A model generated the notes under the pieces. It made no database searches. It saw only the letters and a list, made by a program, of their open reading frames with translations, and was not told the origin of the DNA. Of a DNA stretch of 42,378 nucleotides, positions 1 to 7,289 are shown piece by piece. The stretch spans positions 1 through 42,378 of the forward strand of contig JBBQVO010000004.1 in assembly GCA_038211505.1 (NCBI GenBank), given 5' to 3'. The translations under genes were made by a program, and so were the position numbers. This DNA is from JBBQVO01 sp038211505 (lineage in GTDB: Bacteria > Chloroflexota > Dehalococcoidia > DSTF01 > JACRBR01). The number at the start of each line of letters is the position of its first letter. The first letter of the stretch is position 1.

Positions 1-3
1 GAA

Positions 4-573
4 GTGACGGACGCACCCGACGGCGAGCATGCGAGCCTCGCGATCCCCGACGTGATTTCGACCGAACACATCTTCCGCGGCAAGATGGTCGGCCTCCGCA
101 TCGATATGCTGCGTCTCGCTGACGGCTCGTCGTACGCCCGCGAAATCGTCGAGTACGGCGTCGCGGTCGTGCTCGTGCCGGTCGATGCCGACGGACGGCT
201 GCTCATGGTGCGCCAGTACCGGCACCCGACCGGTGCCTGGCTGCTCGAACTGCCAGCCGGCGGCGTCGACGATCGCGACTCCTCGCCCGAGGATGCGGCC
301 CAGCGCGAGCTGCGGGAGGAGACGGGCCATCGCGGCGCCCTCGCGCGCATAGGCGGCTTCTATCTCGCCCCCGGCTATTCGGAGGAGTACCAGCACATCT
401 ACGCCGCGACCGATCTCGTGGAGGATGCCCTCGCCGCCGACGACGACGAGGATCTCCGCCTCGAGCGCGTCACGCTTGCAGAAGCGCTCTCGCTCGTCGA
501 TCGCGGTGCGGTGCGCGACGCGAAGAGCATCGCAGCGCTGCTGCTGTACCTGCGGCACATCGGCCGCGCGTAG
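4..573 (+). CDS. Nudix hydrolase, ADP-ribose pyrophosphatase-like
   Basis: Probable Nudix pyrophosphatase of the ADP-ribose/ADP-sugar type. It would hydrolyse nucleoside diphosphate sugars to a nucleoside monophosphate and a sugar phosphate in the cytoplasm. The protein has the RQYRHPTG and ELPAGG segments typical of ADPRases, followed by the Nudix helix core RELREETG around residue 102. In the Nudix consensus the first conserved Glu, seven residues before this RE, appears to be Ser; the rest of the box is intact. The start used is GTG at 4. The window begins only three bases upstream, so the ribosome binding site is unseen and the true start could lie outside. It converges on the toxin gene at 750. 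Substrate is inferred from family resemblance only. Confidence 0.85.
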   Translation: MTDAPDGEHASLAIPDVISTEHIFRGKMVGLRIDMLRLADGSSYAREIVEYGVAVVLVPVDADGRLLMVRQYRHPTGAWLLELPAGGVDDRDSSPEDAAQRELREETGHRGALARIGGFYLAPGYSEEYQHIYAATDLVEDALAADDDEDLRLERVTLAEALSLVDRGAVRDAKSIAALLLYLRHIGRA

Positions 574-732
574 GGCTGGGCGCTTCACGAGTATTAAATG
601 ACGGCGGGTGACATTCGCCCGTTGGCGATCGCAACGGACTCTGCTATCGTCGCCACATGCGCAACAATCACACCGTCACTACAACGACGCCTGCCGCCGT
701 CCATTCACACCGCAACTTAACGCGTTATTATT

Positions 733-749
733 CGCAAAAATTTTTTGCG
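733..749. repeat. A/T-rich palindrome between convergent genes
   Basis: CGCAAAAA and TTTTTGCG form an almost perfect dyad with one extra T at the centre, in otherwise GC-rich DNA. It lies directly after the stop codon of the minus-strand toxin gene and downstream of the plus-strand Nudix gene. It could be a bidirectional terminator or a protein-binding site. The remaining 574-749 sequence shows nothing else. Confidence 0.3.
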
Positions 750-1172
750 CTACCGACGCGAAGTCCGTGGTTTCGTCGGCAGCCACTTGACCGAGATGAT
801 GCCCGCCTGCTCAAGTTGCGCGAACTCAGGATCCCCGGTTACGACCGAAGCATCTCGCTGTTGCGCCAATGCAGCCGCAAAACAGTCAGCATAGGACAGT
901 GGGTACCGCGCTTTAATCCGAGCAGCGGCAAGCGCAAGTTCGCGATCCGCATCGACGAATTCGATCCGCTGCGTGAGAATAGCGCTCACTGTGGTTTCAG
1001 CGAGCTCAAGCGAATCTTCCCGCGCGATGCGATAGTACACCTCGCCCAGATTCACGACCGACATCCATCGCTGATGCGTGGCGTCCCGCAGCATCTGCTC
1101 GACGGTAAATCCTGCGGGTTCGCGTCGGTAGGAAGCGAGCAGCGCATAGCTATCGAGTACGAGACGGCTCAT
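750..1172 (-). CDS. PIN-domain toxin, VapC family
   Basis: A 140-residue PIN-domain protein, the usual size of a VapC ribonuclease toxin. The acidic residues expected to hold the metal are visible: Asp7 (LVLDSYA), Glu44 (NLGEVYY), Asp96 (SYADCFAAA) and Asp114 (VTGDPEF). Such toxins cut tRNA or rRNA when the partner antitoxin is degraded. Its ATG overlaps the stop of the upstream AbrB-like antitoxin gene (ATGA, 4 bases), so the two are translationally coupled. The pair is transcribed away from dnaE2. The RNA target cannot be read from the sequence. Confidence 0.88.
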   Translation of the reverse strand: MSRLVLDSYALLASYRREPAGFTVEQMLRDATHQRWMSVVNLGEVYYRIAREDSLELAETTVSAILTQRIEFVDADRELALAAARIKARYPLSYADCFAAALAQQRDASVVTGDPEFAQLEQAGIISVKWLPTKPRTSRR

Positions 1173-1534
1173 GCGGTTCGGCGTCGCTTCCGCTTCACTT
1201 CGCGTATCTCACGCTCTTCCTTCTCGACTTCATCGCGGCGGTCTTTGAGGAGGTTGTCGGTCCATGATGGCTCGCCCGGCCGTTGCGGCAGCATCCCCGC
1301 AAAGACCGACGCCGGATCCTCGGGAATACGCGAGACACGCAGCGATAGAAGAGCGCGATCCTGCTTCATTTCTAGGGGCACCGGCCACAGAGCGAATTGC
1401 ACCTCATCGCCGGGCTGCAATCCCATCTCGTCACGGATCTCTTTGGGGATGACGACCCAGCCCTTTGAAGACACTTTTCCTCGAGCGAACATGTGCTTGC
1501 CAACGTACGGCTTGGCGTCTTTCTTTTTAGGCAT
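1169..1534 (-). CDS. AbrB/SpoVT-type antitoxin partner of the PIN toxin
   Basis: A 121-residue protein with an N-terminal swapped-hairpin AbrB DNA-binding domain; VSSKGWVVIPKEIRDEMGL followed by PGDEV is the signature. The C-terminus is highly charged (KDRRDEVEKEEREI, then Arg/Lys) and probably wraps the toxin. The start chosen is ATG 1534 because GGAGG lies 5 nt upstream. A longer reading frame from 1579 would run through the promoter region and has no Shine-Dalgarno sequence. Its expected role is to neutralise the VapC-like toxin encoded next and to repress the operon by binding the dyad at 1549-1569. The function is inferred from domain pairing. Confidence 0.85.
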   Translation of the reverse strand: MPKKKDAKPYVGKHMFARGKVSSKGWVVIPKEIRDEMGLQPGDEVQFALWPVPLEMKQDRALLSLRVSRIPEDPASVFAGMLPQRPGEPSWTDNLLKDRRDEVEKEEREIREVKRKRRRTA

Positions 1535-1548
1535 GGCGGCCTCCGGTG

Positions 1549-1569
1549 ATACTTTCTTGCGAAAAGTAT
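1549..1569. promoter_or_regulatory. Dyad ATACTTT-n7-AAAGTAT, candidate antitoxin operator
   Basis: A 7-bp inverted repeat with a 7-nt centre lies in the 43-bp gap between the divergent antitoxin gene and dnaE2. On the minus strand its outer edge overlaps a TATACT hexamer suitable as the antitoxin operon's -10 box. On the plus strand it overlaps TATAAC just before dnaE2. An AbrB-type antitoxin bound here could affect both directions. The dyad is seen; its function is inferred. Confidence 0.5.
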
Positions 1570-1572
1570 AAC
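1567..1572 (+). promoter_or_regulatory. Candidate -10 box TATAAC for a leaderless dnaE2 mRNA
   Basis: TATAAC ends 5 nt before the dnaE2 ATG at 1578, and no Shine-Dalgarno sequence is visible upstream of that ATG. Transcription starting about 6-7 nt after the hexamer would begin at or next to the start codon. No good -35 is present. Similar spacing occurs at other genes in this window. Confidence 0.4.
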
Positions 1573-1577
1573 TGCAC

Positions 1578-4500
1578 ATGAATGCGTCTCACCACCGCTA
1601 CCGCGCCGAGCTGCATATGCATTCGTGCTGGTCGTTTCTTGACGGCGCTTCGAGCACGGACGAGCTGATCCTTCGGGCGCGGGAGCTGGGGTATACGTCG
1701 CTGGCGCTGACTGACCACGACGGGCTGTATGGGTCGATGGAGTTTGCGCAGGCGGCGAAGGCGTTCGGCATCAAGCCGATCACAGGCGCCGAGATCACGC
1801 TCGATAGCGGCCACCACCTGACGCTGCTGGCGGCGACGGTCGAGGGCTACGGCAATCTCTGCCGCCTGATCTCGACGGCGCATCTGTCGTCGGAGCGGAA
1901 GGATCCGCATCTGCCGTTCGAGGCGCTCGCGGGGAATGTTGCCGGCATCATTGCGCTCTCCGGATGCAAGCGCGGCGAAGTGCCGTCGCTCGTCGGTGCG
2001 GGCGATCTCGATGCGGCGGAGTGCGCGCTCCAGCGTTACGTGGCGATCTTCGGACGTGAGAATTTCTACCTCGAACTGCAGCAGAATCTTGTGCACGGCG
2101 ACACGGAGCGTTGCCGGCGTCTCGTCACGCTGGCGGAGACGCATGGTCTGCGCTACGTCGCGACAAACGACGCGCACTACCACGAGCGCGCGCGGCACCG
2201 GCTGCAGGATGTGATGGTGGCGATCCGGACACGCAGCACGCTCGAGTCATCGCACCGCGCCCGGCGTGAGAACTCCGAGTATTACCTGAAGTCTGCCGAT
2301 GAGATGGCGGAGTTGTTCGCCGCATGGCCAGAGGCGATCGAGGAGAGCGGCCGCATCGCCGATCGTTGCCAGTTCGATCTGTCGTGCGATCTCGACTATC
2401 GCTTCCCCGACTATGGTACGCCGGATGGTTCGACCGCGGACGCGTATCTGGAGACGGTGTGCCGCAGCGCGGCGCGCGAACGCTACGGGCTGCTCGGCGG
2501 CAGCCTGCCGGCGGTCGTCGAAGCGCGGTTGGTGGAGGAGTTGCGGCTGGTACGGAAGCACGGGCTTTCGGGCTTCTTCCTGATCTATCGCGAACTGTTG
2601 GAGCTGAGCCGCGAGGTGGCGGCGGAGGTGCGCGGCAAGCACAGCGCGCGCGGCAAGTCGGGGCTGCCGCCGGGCCGCGGCCGCGGGTCGTCCGTCGGCT
2701 CGATCCTCTGCTACTTGATCGGGCTCTCGCACGTCGATCCGATCAAATACAACCTGTTTCTCGGGCGCTTTCTGAACGACGAGATCGCATCCGTGCCGGA
2801 TATCGATCTCGACTTCCCGCGCGATATCCGGGCGGCGCTGATCCTGCGCGTCTACGAGCACTTTGGCAGCGAGCACGCGGCGCTGGTCGCGAGCTTCCCG
2901 ACGTACAAGCTGCGCAGCGCGATCCGCGACGTCGGCAAGGCGCTGGGCATCGCCGACAGCGAACTCGATCAGCTGGCGAAGCGCGCGGGCTGGGGCAGCG
3001 GATCGGACGTCGAGCACGAGATGGAGATGTACCCGGAGTACGCCGCCAAGATGGATGCGCCGATCTGGCGCGATCTCGTCGAGCTATCGAAGCAGATCTC
3101 CGGCTTCCCACGGCATCTCAGCCAGCACGTCGGCGGCATGGTGATCTCGACGAAGCCGATCGTCGAGCTGGTGCCGGTCGAACGTGCTGCGATGGAGGGG
3201 CGCTTTCTCTGCCAGTGGGACAAGGATTCGATCGATGATGCGCGTTTCATCAAGATCGATTTTCTGGCGCTCGGCATGCTCTCGCTCGTCGAAGAATGCA
3301 GCGATCTGATCGCCGAGCAGCACGGCAAGATCGAAGATCTGAGCCGCATCGATTTTTACGACCCGAATGTCTACGACATGATCTGCGACGGCGATACGGT
3401 CGGCGTCTTTCAGATCGAAAGCCGGGCGCAGATGCAGATGCTGCCGCGGACGCGGCCGCGATCGATCGAAGATCTGACGGTGCAGGTGGCGATCATCCGG
3501 CCGGGGCCGATCGTCGGCGGCGCCGTCAACCCGTACGTGAGACACCGGCAGGCGCAGCTCGCCGATCCGGACTTCAAGCCACCGTTCGATCATCCCAGCC
3601 TCGAACCGGTGCTCGGCGAGACGCTGGGCGTGATCCTGTACCAGGAACAGGTGCTACAGGCGGCGATCGCTGTCGCCGGATTCAGCGAAGGGCAGGCGGA
3701 GCAGCTGCGGCGAGCGATGAGCCGCAAACGCTCGCGCGAGAACATGGGCCGCTTCTTCGATATGTTCCTTGAAGGCGCGCGCTCGCGAGGCGTCGCCGAT
3801 GACGTGGCGAAGGTGGTCTTCGAGAAGATCATCGCGTTCGCGGAGTTCGGGTTCCCGAAGAGTCATTCGGCGGCGTTCGCGTTTCTGGCGTATCAGTCGG
3901 CGTGGCTGCGCCGCTACTATCCCGTCGAATTTACGTGCGCGCTGCTGAACTCGCAGCCGATGGGGTTCTACCCGCCGCATGTGCTGACGCACGACGCCAA
4001 GCGTCACGGCGTGCATGTTGTGCCGCCGGACATCAACAGCAGCGCCGGCCCGTGTTCGGTGCAGAAGGGATCGCTTCGGATCGGTCTGGGGTACATCAAA
4101 GGGATCGGCAGCGACGTGGCGGCGTCGATCGCGGCCGAGCGCTCGGAGCGCGACTTCGCGTCGCTCGCCGACTTTGTGCGGCGGATGGGGACGCTGCGCA
4201 TCGATGCGCGCGAAGTCGTCGATGTGCGTGGCGATCCAGCGGGGATGGATGTACGGGCGGAGCGCCCTTACGCGATGCTCGATGCGCGTGGGGGAGCGGG
4301 CGCGCCGTCGAAGGCGTCAGCGCGGGCGGCGATGCTCCGCGAAGAGGCGATCGAGCACATGATCCAGGTGGGGACATTCGATGCGTTCGGGCTGAACCGG
4401 CGCGAGCTGCTGTGGCAGTTGGGGCTGCTATACCGGCCGCCGAACACGCAGATGACGCTGCCGCTGCCGATCGAACAGGACTGCATCGCGCTCGACGACA

Positions 4501-4919
4501 TGAGCACGTGGGATCGCATGTCGGCGGATTACGCGCTGCTGTCACTGTCGCCGGGGTACCACCCGATGGGACTGATCCGGCCGTACATCGGCGAGTCGAT
4601 GCCGTCGCTGCAGCATCTGCTGCGGATGCCGGACGGCGAGCGTGTGCGGGTGCCGGGGCTGGTCGTCTGCCGCCAGCAGCCGGGGACGGCGAAGGGCTTC
4701 GTCTTTCTGCTGCTCGAAGATGAGTTCGGCATGATCAATGTGATCGTGCCGCCGTGGCTGCACGATCGTCAGCGAGCGCTGGTGCGCGGCGAGGCGTTCG
4801 TGATCGTCCACGGCGAACTGCAGCGTAAAGAAGGCACGATCAACGTGCTGGCGCAGCGCTTCGAGAAGCTGCCGGTGCCGCACGCGATGCAGGCGCCGGA
4901 GTCGCACAATTTTGGGTGA
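1578..4919 (+). CDS. dnaE2: Error-prone DNA polymerase III alpha subunit, DnaE2/ImuC type
   Basis: A 1113-residue C-family polymerase, shorter than a replicative DnaE1 and in the DnaE2 range. It begins with a PHP domain: ELHMHS gives His13 and His15, then LTDHDGLYG, and later TNDAHYHE. The polymerase core carries the catalytic aspartates in VPDIDLDFPRDI (Asp408, Asp410 and downstream). A helix-hairpin-helix region and an OB-fold close the protein, which ends in the SHNF-like tail usual for DnaE2. DnaE2 performs translesion synthesis during the DNA damage response, normally with ImuA and ImuB; neither is adjacent here. The start is ATG 1578, with no Shine-Dalgarno but a -10-like hexamer immediately upstream. 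No LexA box was recognised. The gene is bracketed by two VapBC-type loci. Confidence 0.85.
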   Translation: MNASHHRYRAELHMHSCWSFLDGASSTDELILRARELGYTSLALTDHDGLYGSMEFAQAAKAFGIKPITGAEITLDSGHHLTLLAATVEGYGNLCRLISTAHLSSERKDPHLPFEALAGNVAGIIALSGCKRGEVPSLVGAGDLDAAECALQRYVAIFGRENFYLELQQNLVHGDTERCRRLVTLAETHGLRYVATNDAHYHERARHRLQDVMVAIRTRSTLESSHRARRENSEYYLKSADEMAELFAAWPEAIEESGRIADRCQFDLSCDLDYRFPDYGTPDGSTADAYLETVCRSAARERYGLLGGSLPAVVEARLVEELRLVRKHGLSGFFLIYRELLELSREVAAEVRGKHSARGKSGLPPGRGRGSSVGSILCYLIGLSHVDPIKYNLFLGRFLNDEIASVPDIDLDFPRDIRAALILRVYEHFGSEHAALVASFPTYKLRSAIRDVGKALGIADSELDQLAKRAGWGSGSDVEHEMEMYPEYAAKMDAPIWRDLVELSKQISGFPRHLSQHVGGMVISTKPIVELVPVERAAMEGRFLCQWDKDSIDDARFIKIDFLALGMLSLVEECSDLIAEQHGKIEDLSRIDFYDPNVYDMICDGDTVGVFQIESRAQMQMLPRTRPRSIEDLTVQVAIIRPGPIVGGAVNPYVRHRQAQLADPDFKPPFDHPSLEPVLGETLGVILYQEQVLQAAIAVAGFSEGQAEQLRRAMSRKRSRENMGRFFDMFLEGARSRGVADDVAKVVFEKIIAFAEFGFPKSHSAAFAFLAYQSAWLRRYYPVEFTCALLNSQPMGFYPPHVLTHDAKRHGVHVVPPDINSSAGPCSVQKGSLRIGLGYIKGIGSDVAASIAAERSERDFASLADFVRRMGTLRIDAREVVDVRGDPAGMDVRAERPYAMLDARGGAGAPSKASARAAMLREEAIEHMIQVGTFDAFGLNRRELLWQLGLLYRPPNTQMTLPLPIEQDCIALDDMSTWDRMSADYALLSLSPGYHPMGLIRPYIGESMPSLQHLLRMPDGERVRVPGLVVCRQQPGTAKGFVFLLLEDEFGMINVIVPPWLHDRQRALVRGEAFVIVHGELQRKEGTINVLAQRFEKLPVPHAMQAPESHNFG

Positions 4920-5007
4920 TAGGCGACGCCGGTTTCAACGCCGAAAGAATGATATTGGCGGCGCGGAACCATGTACGCGACGTACCGGGACGGTGTGTCG
5001 CACGGTG

Positions 5008-5400
5008 TCACCAAATCGCGATCTTCTTCGGGTGGGGGTGACTTCGAAGTCGTTCATCCTTCGTCACGAGCGACCACCCGTGTTCGATCGCCGTCGCATA
5101 GATGAGCCTATCGGCGGGGTCATTTGGAAACGACGGTGGCAGCGCAACCGCCGTCGCGGCGACCGATGGGGTAGAACCGATCGTGCGTACCATGCTCGCA
5201 AGCCCCTGGAGCCACGCGCGGATCGGCTGAGCGACAAGGATGCGGTCATGATGGGCGAGCCAGGCGAGTTCGTACCACGAGATTGATGCGACGGCGAGTT
5301 CATCGGCGCGCGATACAGCGCGCGTGGCGCTTGAGCTCAATAGCGCGGGCTCTGCGGACCACCAATGCAGGACGTGGGAGTCGAGGAGCAGCGTGGTCAC
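5008..5400 (-). CDS. PIN-domain toxin, VapC family (second locus)
   Basis: A 130-residue PIN-domain protein with Asp7 (LLLDSHV), Glu44 (WYELAWL), Asp94 and Asp97 (NDPADRLIYATA) and Asp115 (VTKDERL). This is the full acidic set of a VapC-type ribonuclease. The HVLHWW segment after the first Asp is typical of PIN toxins that pair with Phd/YefM-type antitoxins. It starts with GTG at 5400, overlapping the antitoxin stop codon by 4 bases. It is a different PIN subfamily from the protein at 750-1172, so the two loci are not a recent duplication. The target RNA is unknown. Confidence 0.88.
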   Translation of the reverse strand: MTTLLLDSHVLHWWSAEPALLSSSATRAVSRADELAVASISWYELAWLAHHDRILVAQPIRAWLQGLASMVRTIGSTPSVAATAVALPPSFPNDPADRLIYATAIEHGWSLVTKDERLRSHPHPKKIAIW

Positions 5401-5624
5401 TGGGCGTTCCAGTCGACTCCTGTCGAAAATAGCTCTTGGTCGGACGCATTCGTTTTCGCCACTCCGGCGAAACGGCCCTTCAATGCTTCCGGGCCGCGTG
5501 CTGCGATCAAGCGCGCGACAGTCACGCCGTGACGGGTGATTTCGATGTCCTCGCCGGCCTCGATCTCATCAATAAGACCGAGGAGCTTGGCCTTCACCTG
5601 CGTGACGGTCATTTGTCTGGTCAT
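5397..5624 (-). CDS. Phd/YefM-type antitoxin
   Basis: A 75-residue protein with the Phd/YefM fold signature: a short N-terminal strand (MTVTQVKAKL), then the helix LLGLIDEIEAGEDIEITRHG, then VARL. This family binds its own promoter with the N-terminal domain and inhibits the toxin with a flexible C-terminus. It is coupled to the PIN toxin by a GTGA overlap. The start used is ATG 5624. An in-frame ATG lies four codons later, but the upstream one is 6 nt from a TATACT hexamer and neither has a Shine-Dalgarno sequence, so the message is probably leaderless. Confidence 0.88.
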   Translation of the reverse strand: MTRQMTVTQVKAKLLGLIDEIEAGEDIEITRHGVTVARLIAARGPEALKGRFAGVAKTNASDQELFSTGVDWNAQ

Positions 5625-5630
5625 ATGGTC

Positions 5631-5636
5631 AGTATA
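5631..5636 (-). promoter_or_regulatory. Candidate -10 box TATACT of the antitoxin-toxin operon
   Basis: TATACT on the minus strand lies 6 nt before the antitoxin ATG. A weak -35-like TTGGCG is 19 nt further upstream. The geometry predicts a transcript starting at or close to the start codon. Confidence 0.45.
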
Positions 5637-5934
5637 ACGGACATCTGCCGCCTCACGCCAATCCGCCGCAACGTAGCACGGTACCTAGCCGGAGGTGCAT
5701 CATCAGCGGCGCAACGCAGATTGAAGCGATCGCGCGTCTTGACGACCAGACGGGATTCAAACCGTCGATCTGCAGGTGACGGGGCTGGCGCGGAGACCGC
5801 CACCACCACGGGGGGCGCGCGCGAGACGTATCGGAAGCCGCGCGTTGGGCGGTTCGCCTTCGAGTCTTTATTCTCGTGACGCCTCGATATTCGCGATTGC
5901 ACACGCCATGGATAGCGTCGCGACCTCGCGGGAC

Positions 5935-5977
5935 AAAAAACTGAGGCGCGCATCCTGCGGGGATTGGCGCGCCTCAG
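5935..5977 (-). terminator. Rho-independent terminator reading leftward, without an obvious gene
   Basis: CTGAGGCGCG (5941-5950) pairs perfectly with CGCGCCTCAG (5968-5977). On the minus strand the stem is followed by six T (5940-5935). No recognisable minus-strand gene lies upstream of it (5978-6146), where only the dapA-like promoter region is found. It may end a small RNA or a leader transcript starting near 6090. The rest of 5637-6076 shows no convincing gene. Confidence 0.6.
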
Positions 5978-6061
5978 CTGTGTTGTCGGAAGCACTCGGG
6001 ACGGGGGAGCATGTCCCGGGCGTTTCCTCGCACTGGCACTGTAGCGCGGGCGGTATTAAGC

Positions 6062-6105
6062 AAGTGTGAAGCAAAAGTGAACACTTCATGCGACGCTGCT
6101 ACAAT
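6062..6105 (+). promoter_or_regulatory. Promoter region of the DapA-family gene
   Basis: TACAAT (6100-6105) is a strong -10 box. GTGAAC (6077-6082) sits 17 nt upstream as a weak -35. The inverted repeat AAGTGT (6062-6067) / ACACTT (6081-6086) overlaps the -35 and could be an operator. The predicted start near 6112 leaves a short leader carrying GAGGA before the ATG at 6147. Confidence 0.45.
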
Positions 6106-6146
6106 GCGCGGAAGGCAACACTTTCGCAATTTCTTCGAGGACTTTG

Positions 6147-7091
6147 ATGTCGGAACTCGACCTGCGCGGACTGATCCCGGCGACCGTTCTGCCGCTGACC
6201 GTGGATCACGAGATCGATGAGGCGGGGCTGCGCGGGTACATCCGCTGGCTGCTCTCGTTCGATGGATTGAAGGCGCTCGCCGTCAACATGGATACCGGCG
6301 AAGGGCCGCATCTCTCGCGCGATGAGAAGCGGCGCGTGCTCGATATTTATGCGGACGAGGTGCGGGGGCGGCTGCCGATTCTGGCAGGGATCTGCGCGCG
6401 GTATACGTCGGAGGCGGTGGAGCTGGCGCGCGATGCGGCCGCGGCCAACGCGAGCGGCACGGTGGTGTTTCCGATCGCGGCGTTTGCCGGGGAGCCGCTC
6501 GATGCGGAGGTGCCGTACGCGTATCACCGCGCGATCGCGGAAGCGGCGGAGCTGCCGATGGTGTTGTTTCAGCTACAGCCGGCGCTCGCAGGCGTATTGT
6601 TTTCGCGGGAGACGCTGCTGCGGTTGATCGAGATCCCGAATGTGGTCGCGATCAAGGAAGCATCGTTCGACGCGGTGCGATTCGTCGCGACCCGCCGAAT
6701 ATTGGATGAGGCGCCGCGGCGCATCGAATTTCTTACTGGCAACGACAACTTCATTCTGGAGTCGTTCATGTTGGGAGCGGTCGGCGCGCTGATCGGCTTC
6801 GGGACGATCGCCATCGCGGAACAGATCGAGATGTTCGCGCGGATCGCGGCGGGCGATGTTGCGGGCGCGGCGGAGATCAACGAGCGGGTGGTGCGCCCGT
6901 TGTCGGATGCGCTGTTCGCGTCGCCAGTGCGGAACTATCGAGCGCGGACAAAAGAGGCGCTGCGGCAACTGGGCGTGATCTCGCATGCGGGGATGCGGCC
7001 GCCGCTGCTGGATCTTGATGCGGCGGAGTGTGACGCGGTGCGGGCGGCGCTTGGTGGTGTGCGGCTGTCGTTGCCTGCGGCTGTTGTGTGA
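6147..7091 (+). CDS. Dihydrodipicolinate synthase/N-acetylneuraminate lyase family protein
   Basis: A 314-residue TIM-barrel aldolase of the DapA superfamily. The Schiff-base lysine is Lys170 in VVAIKEAS. Family position features are otherwise altered. The usual GTTGE-like carboxylate loop reads NMDTGE, and the conserved Tyr that relays protons in DapA is replaced by Phe in MVLFQLQP (about residue 141). It is therefore unlikely to be a standard lysine-pathway DapA and more probably a lyase or aldolase for another oxo-acid. The start is ATG 6147, with GAGGA 5 nt upstream; a TTG one codon earlier is less likely. It stands alone behind its own promoter and converges on a surface protein gene. 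Confidence 0.8.
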   Translation: MSELDLRGLIPATVLPLTVDHEIDEAGLRGYIRWLLSFDGLKALAVNMDTGEGPHLSRDEKRRVLDIYADEVRGRLPILAGICARYTSEAVELARDAAAANASGTVVFPIAAFAGEPLDAEVPYAYHRAIAEAAELPMVLFQLQPALAGVLFSRETLLRLIEIPNVVAIKEASFDAVRFVATRRILDEAPRRIEFLTGNDNFILESFMLGAVGALIGFGTIAIAEQIEMFARIAAGDVAGAAEINERVVRPLSDALFASPVRNYRARTKEALRQLGVISHAGMRPPLLDLDAAECDAVRAALGGVRLSLPAAVV

Positions 7092-7154
7092 CCTTCGGCT
7101 TCATATCGATCGTGATGGGGTGGCGCTGAAGTGTGCGCTATGCCAGCGGTTGCC

Positions 7155-7178
7155 CGCGGGCTGGAAAGCCCGCGCTAC
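7155..7178. repeat. REP-like palindrome, copy 1
   Basis: GCGGGCT-GGAA-AGCCCGC followed by GCTACA. It is almost identical to the copy at 7241-7267 and related to those near 18600 and 20280. It lies between convergent genes and can fold into a GC-rich hairpin in either transcript. Confidence 0.75.
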
Positions 7179-7240
7179 ACATGCTGTTTCGCTCGCGTTA
7201 CAGGTTGGCGCTGTCGCATCAGGTGTCGGCGGCGGTTGGT

Positions 7241-7267
7241 CGCGCGGGCTGGAAAGCCCGCGCTACA
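7241..7267. repeat. REP-like palindrome, copy 2
   Basis: CGCGCGGGCTGGAAAGCC core with the same GCTACA tail and orientation as copy 1, 86 bp away. It sits just before the stop of the minus-strand surface protein gene. Confidence 0.75.
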
Positions 7268-7289
7268 GGGTGAGATGAGATCGTGACGC

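Noticed and set aside
1578..4919. An intein or homing insertion in dnaE2
   Set aside because: The polymerase motifs run without interruption and the length is normal for DnaE2.
5637..6076. A T-box, riboswitch or SRP RNA before the DapA-family gene
   Set aside because: None of their conserved sequences is present. Only the leftward terminator and the promoter region are supported.
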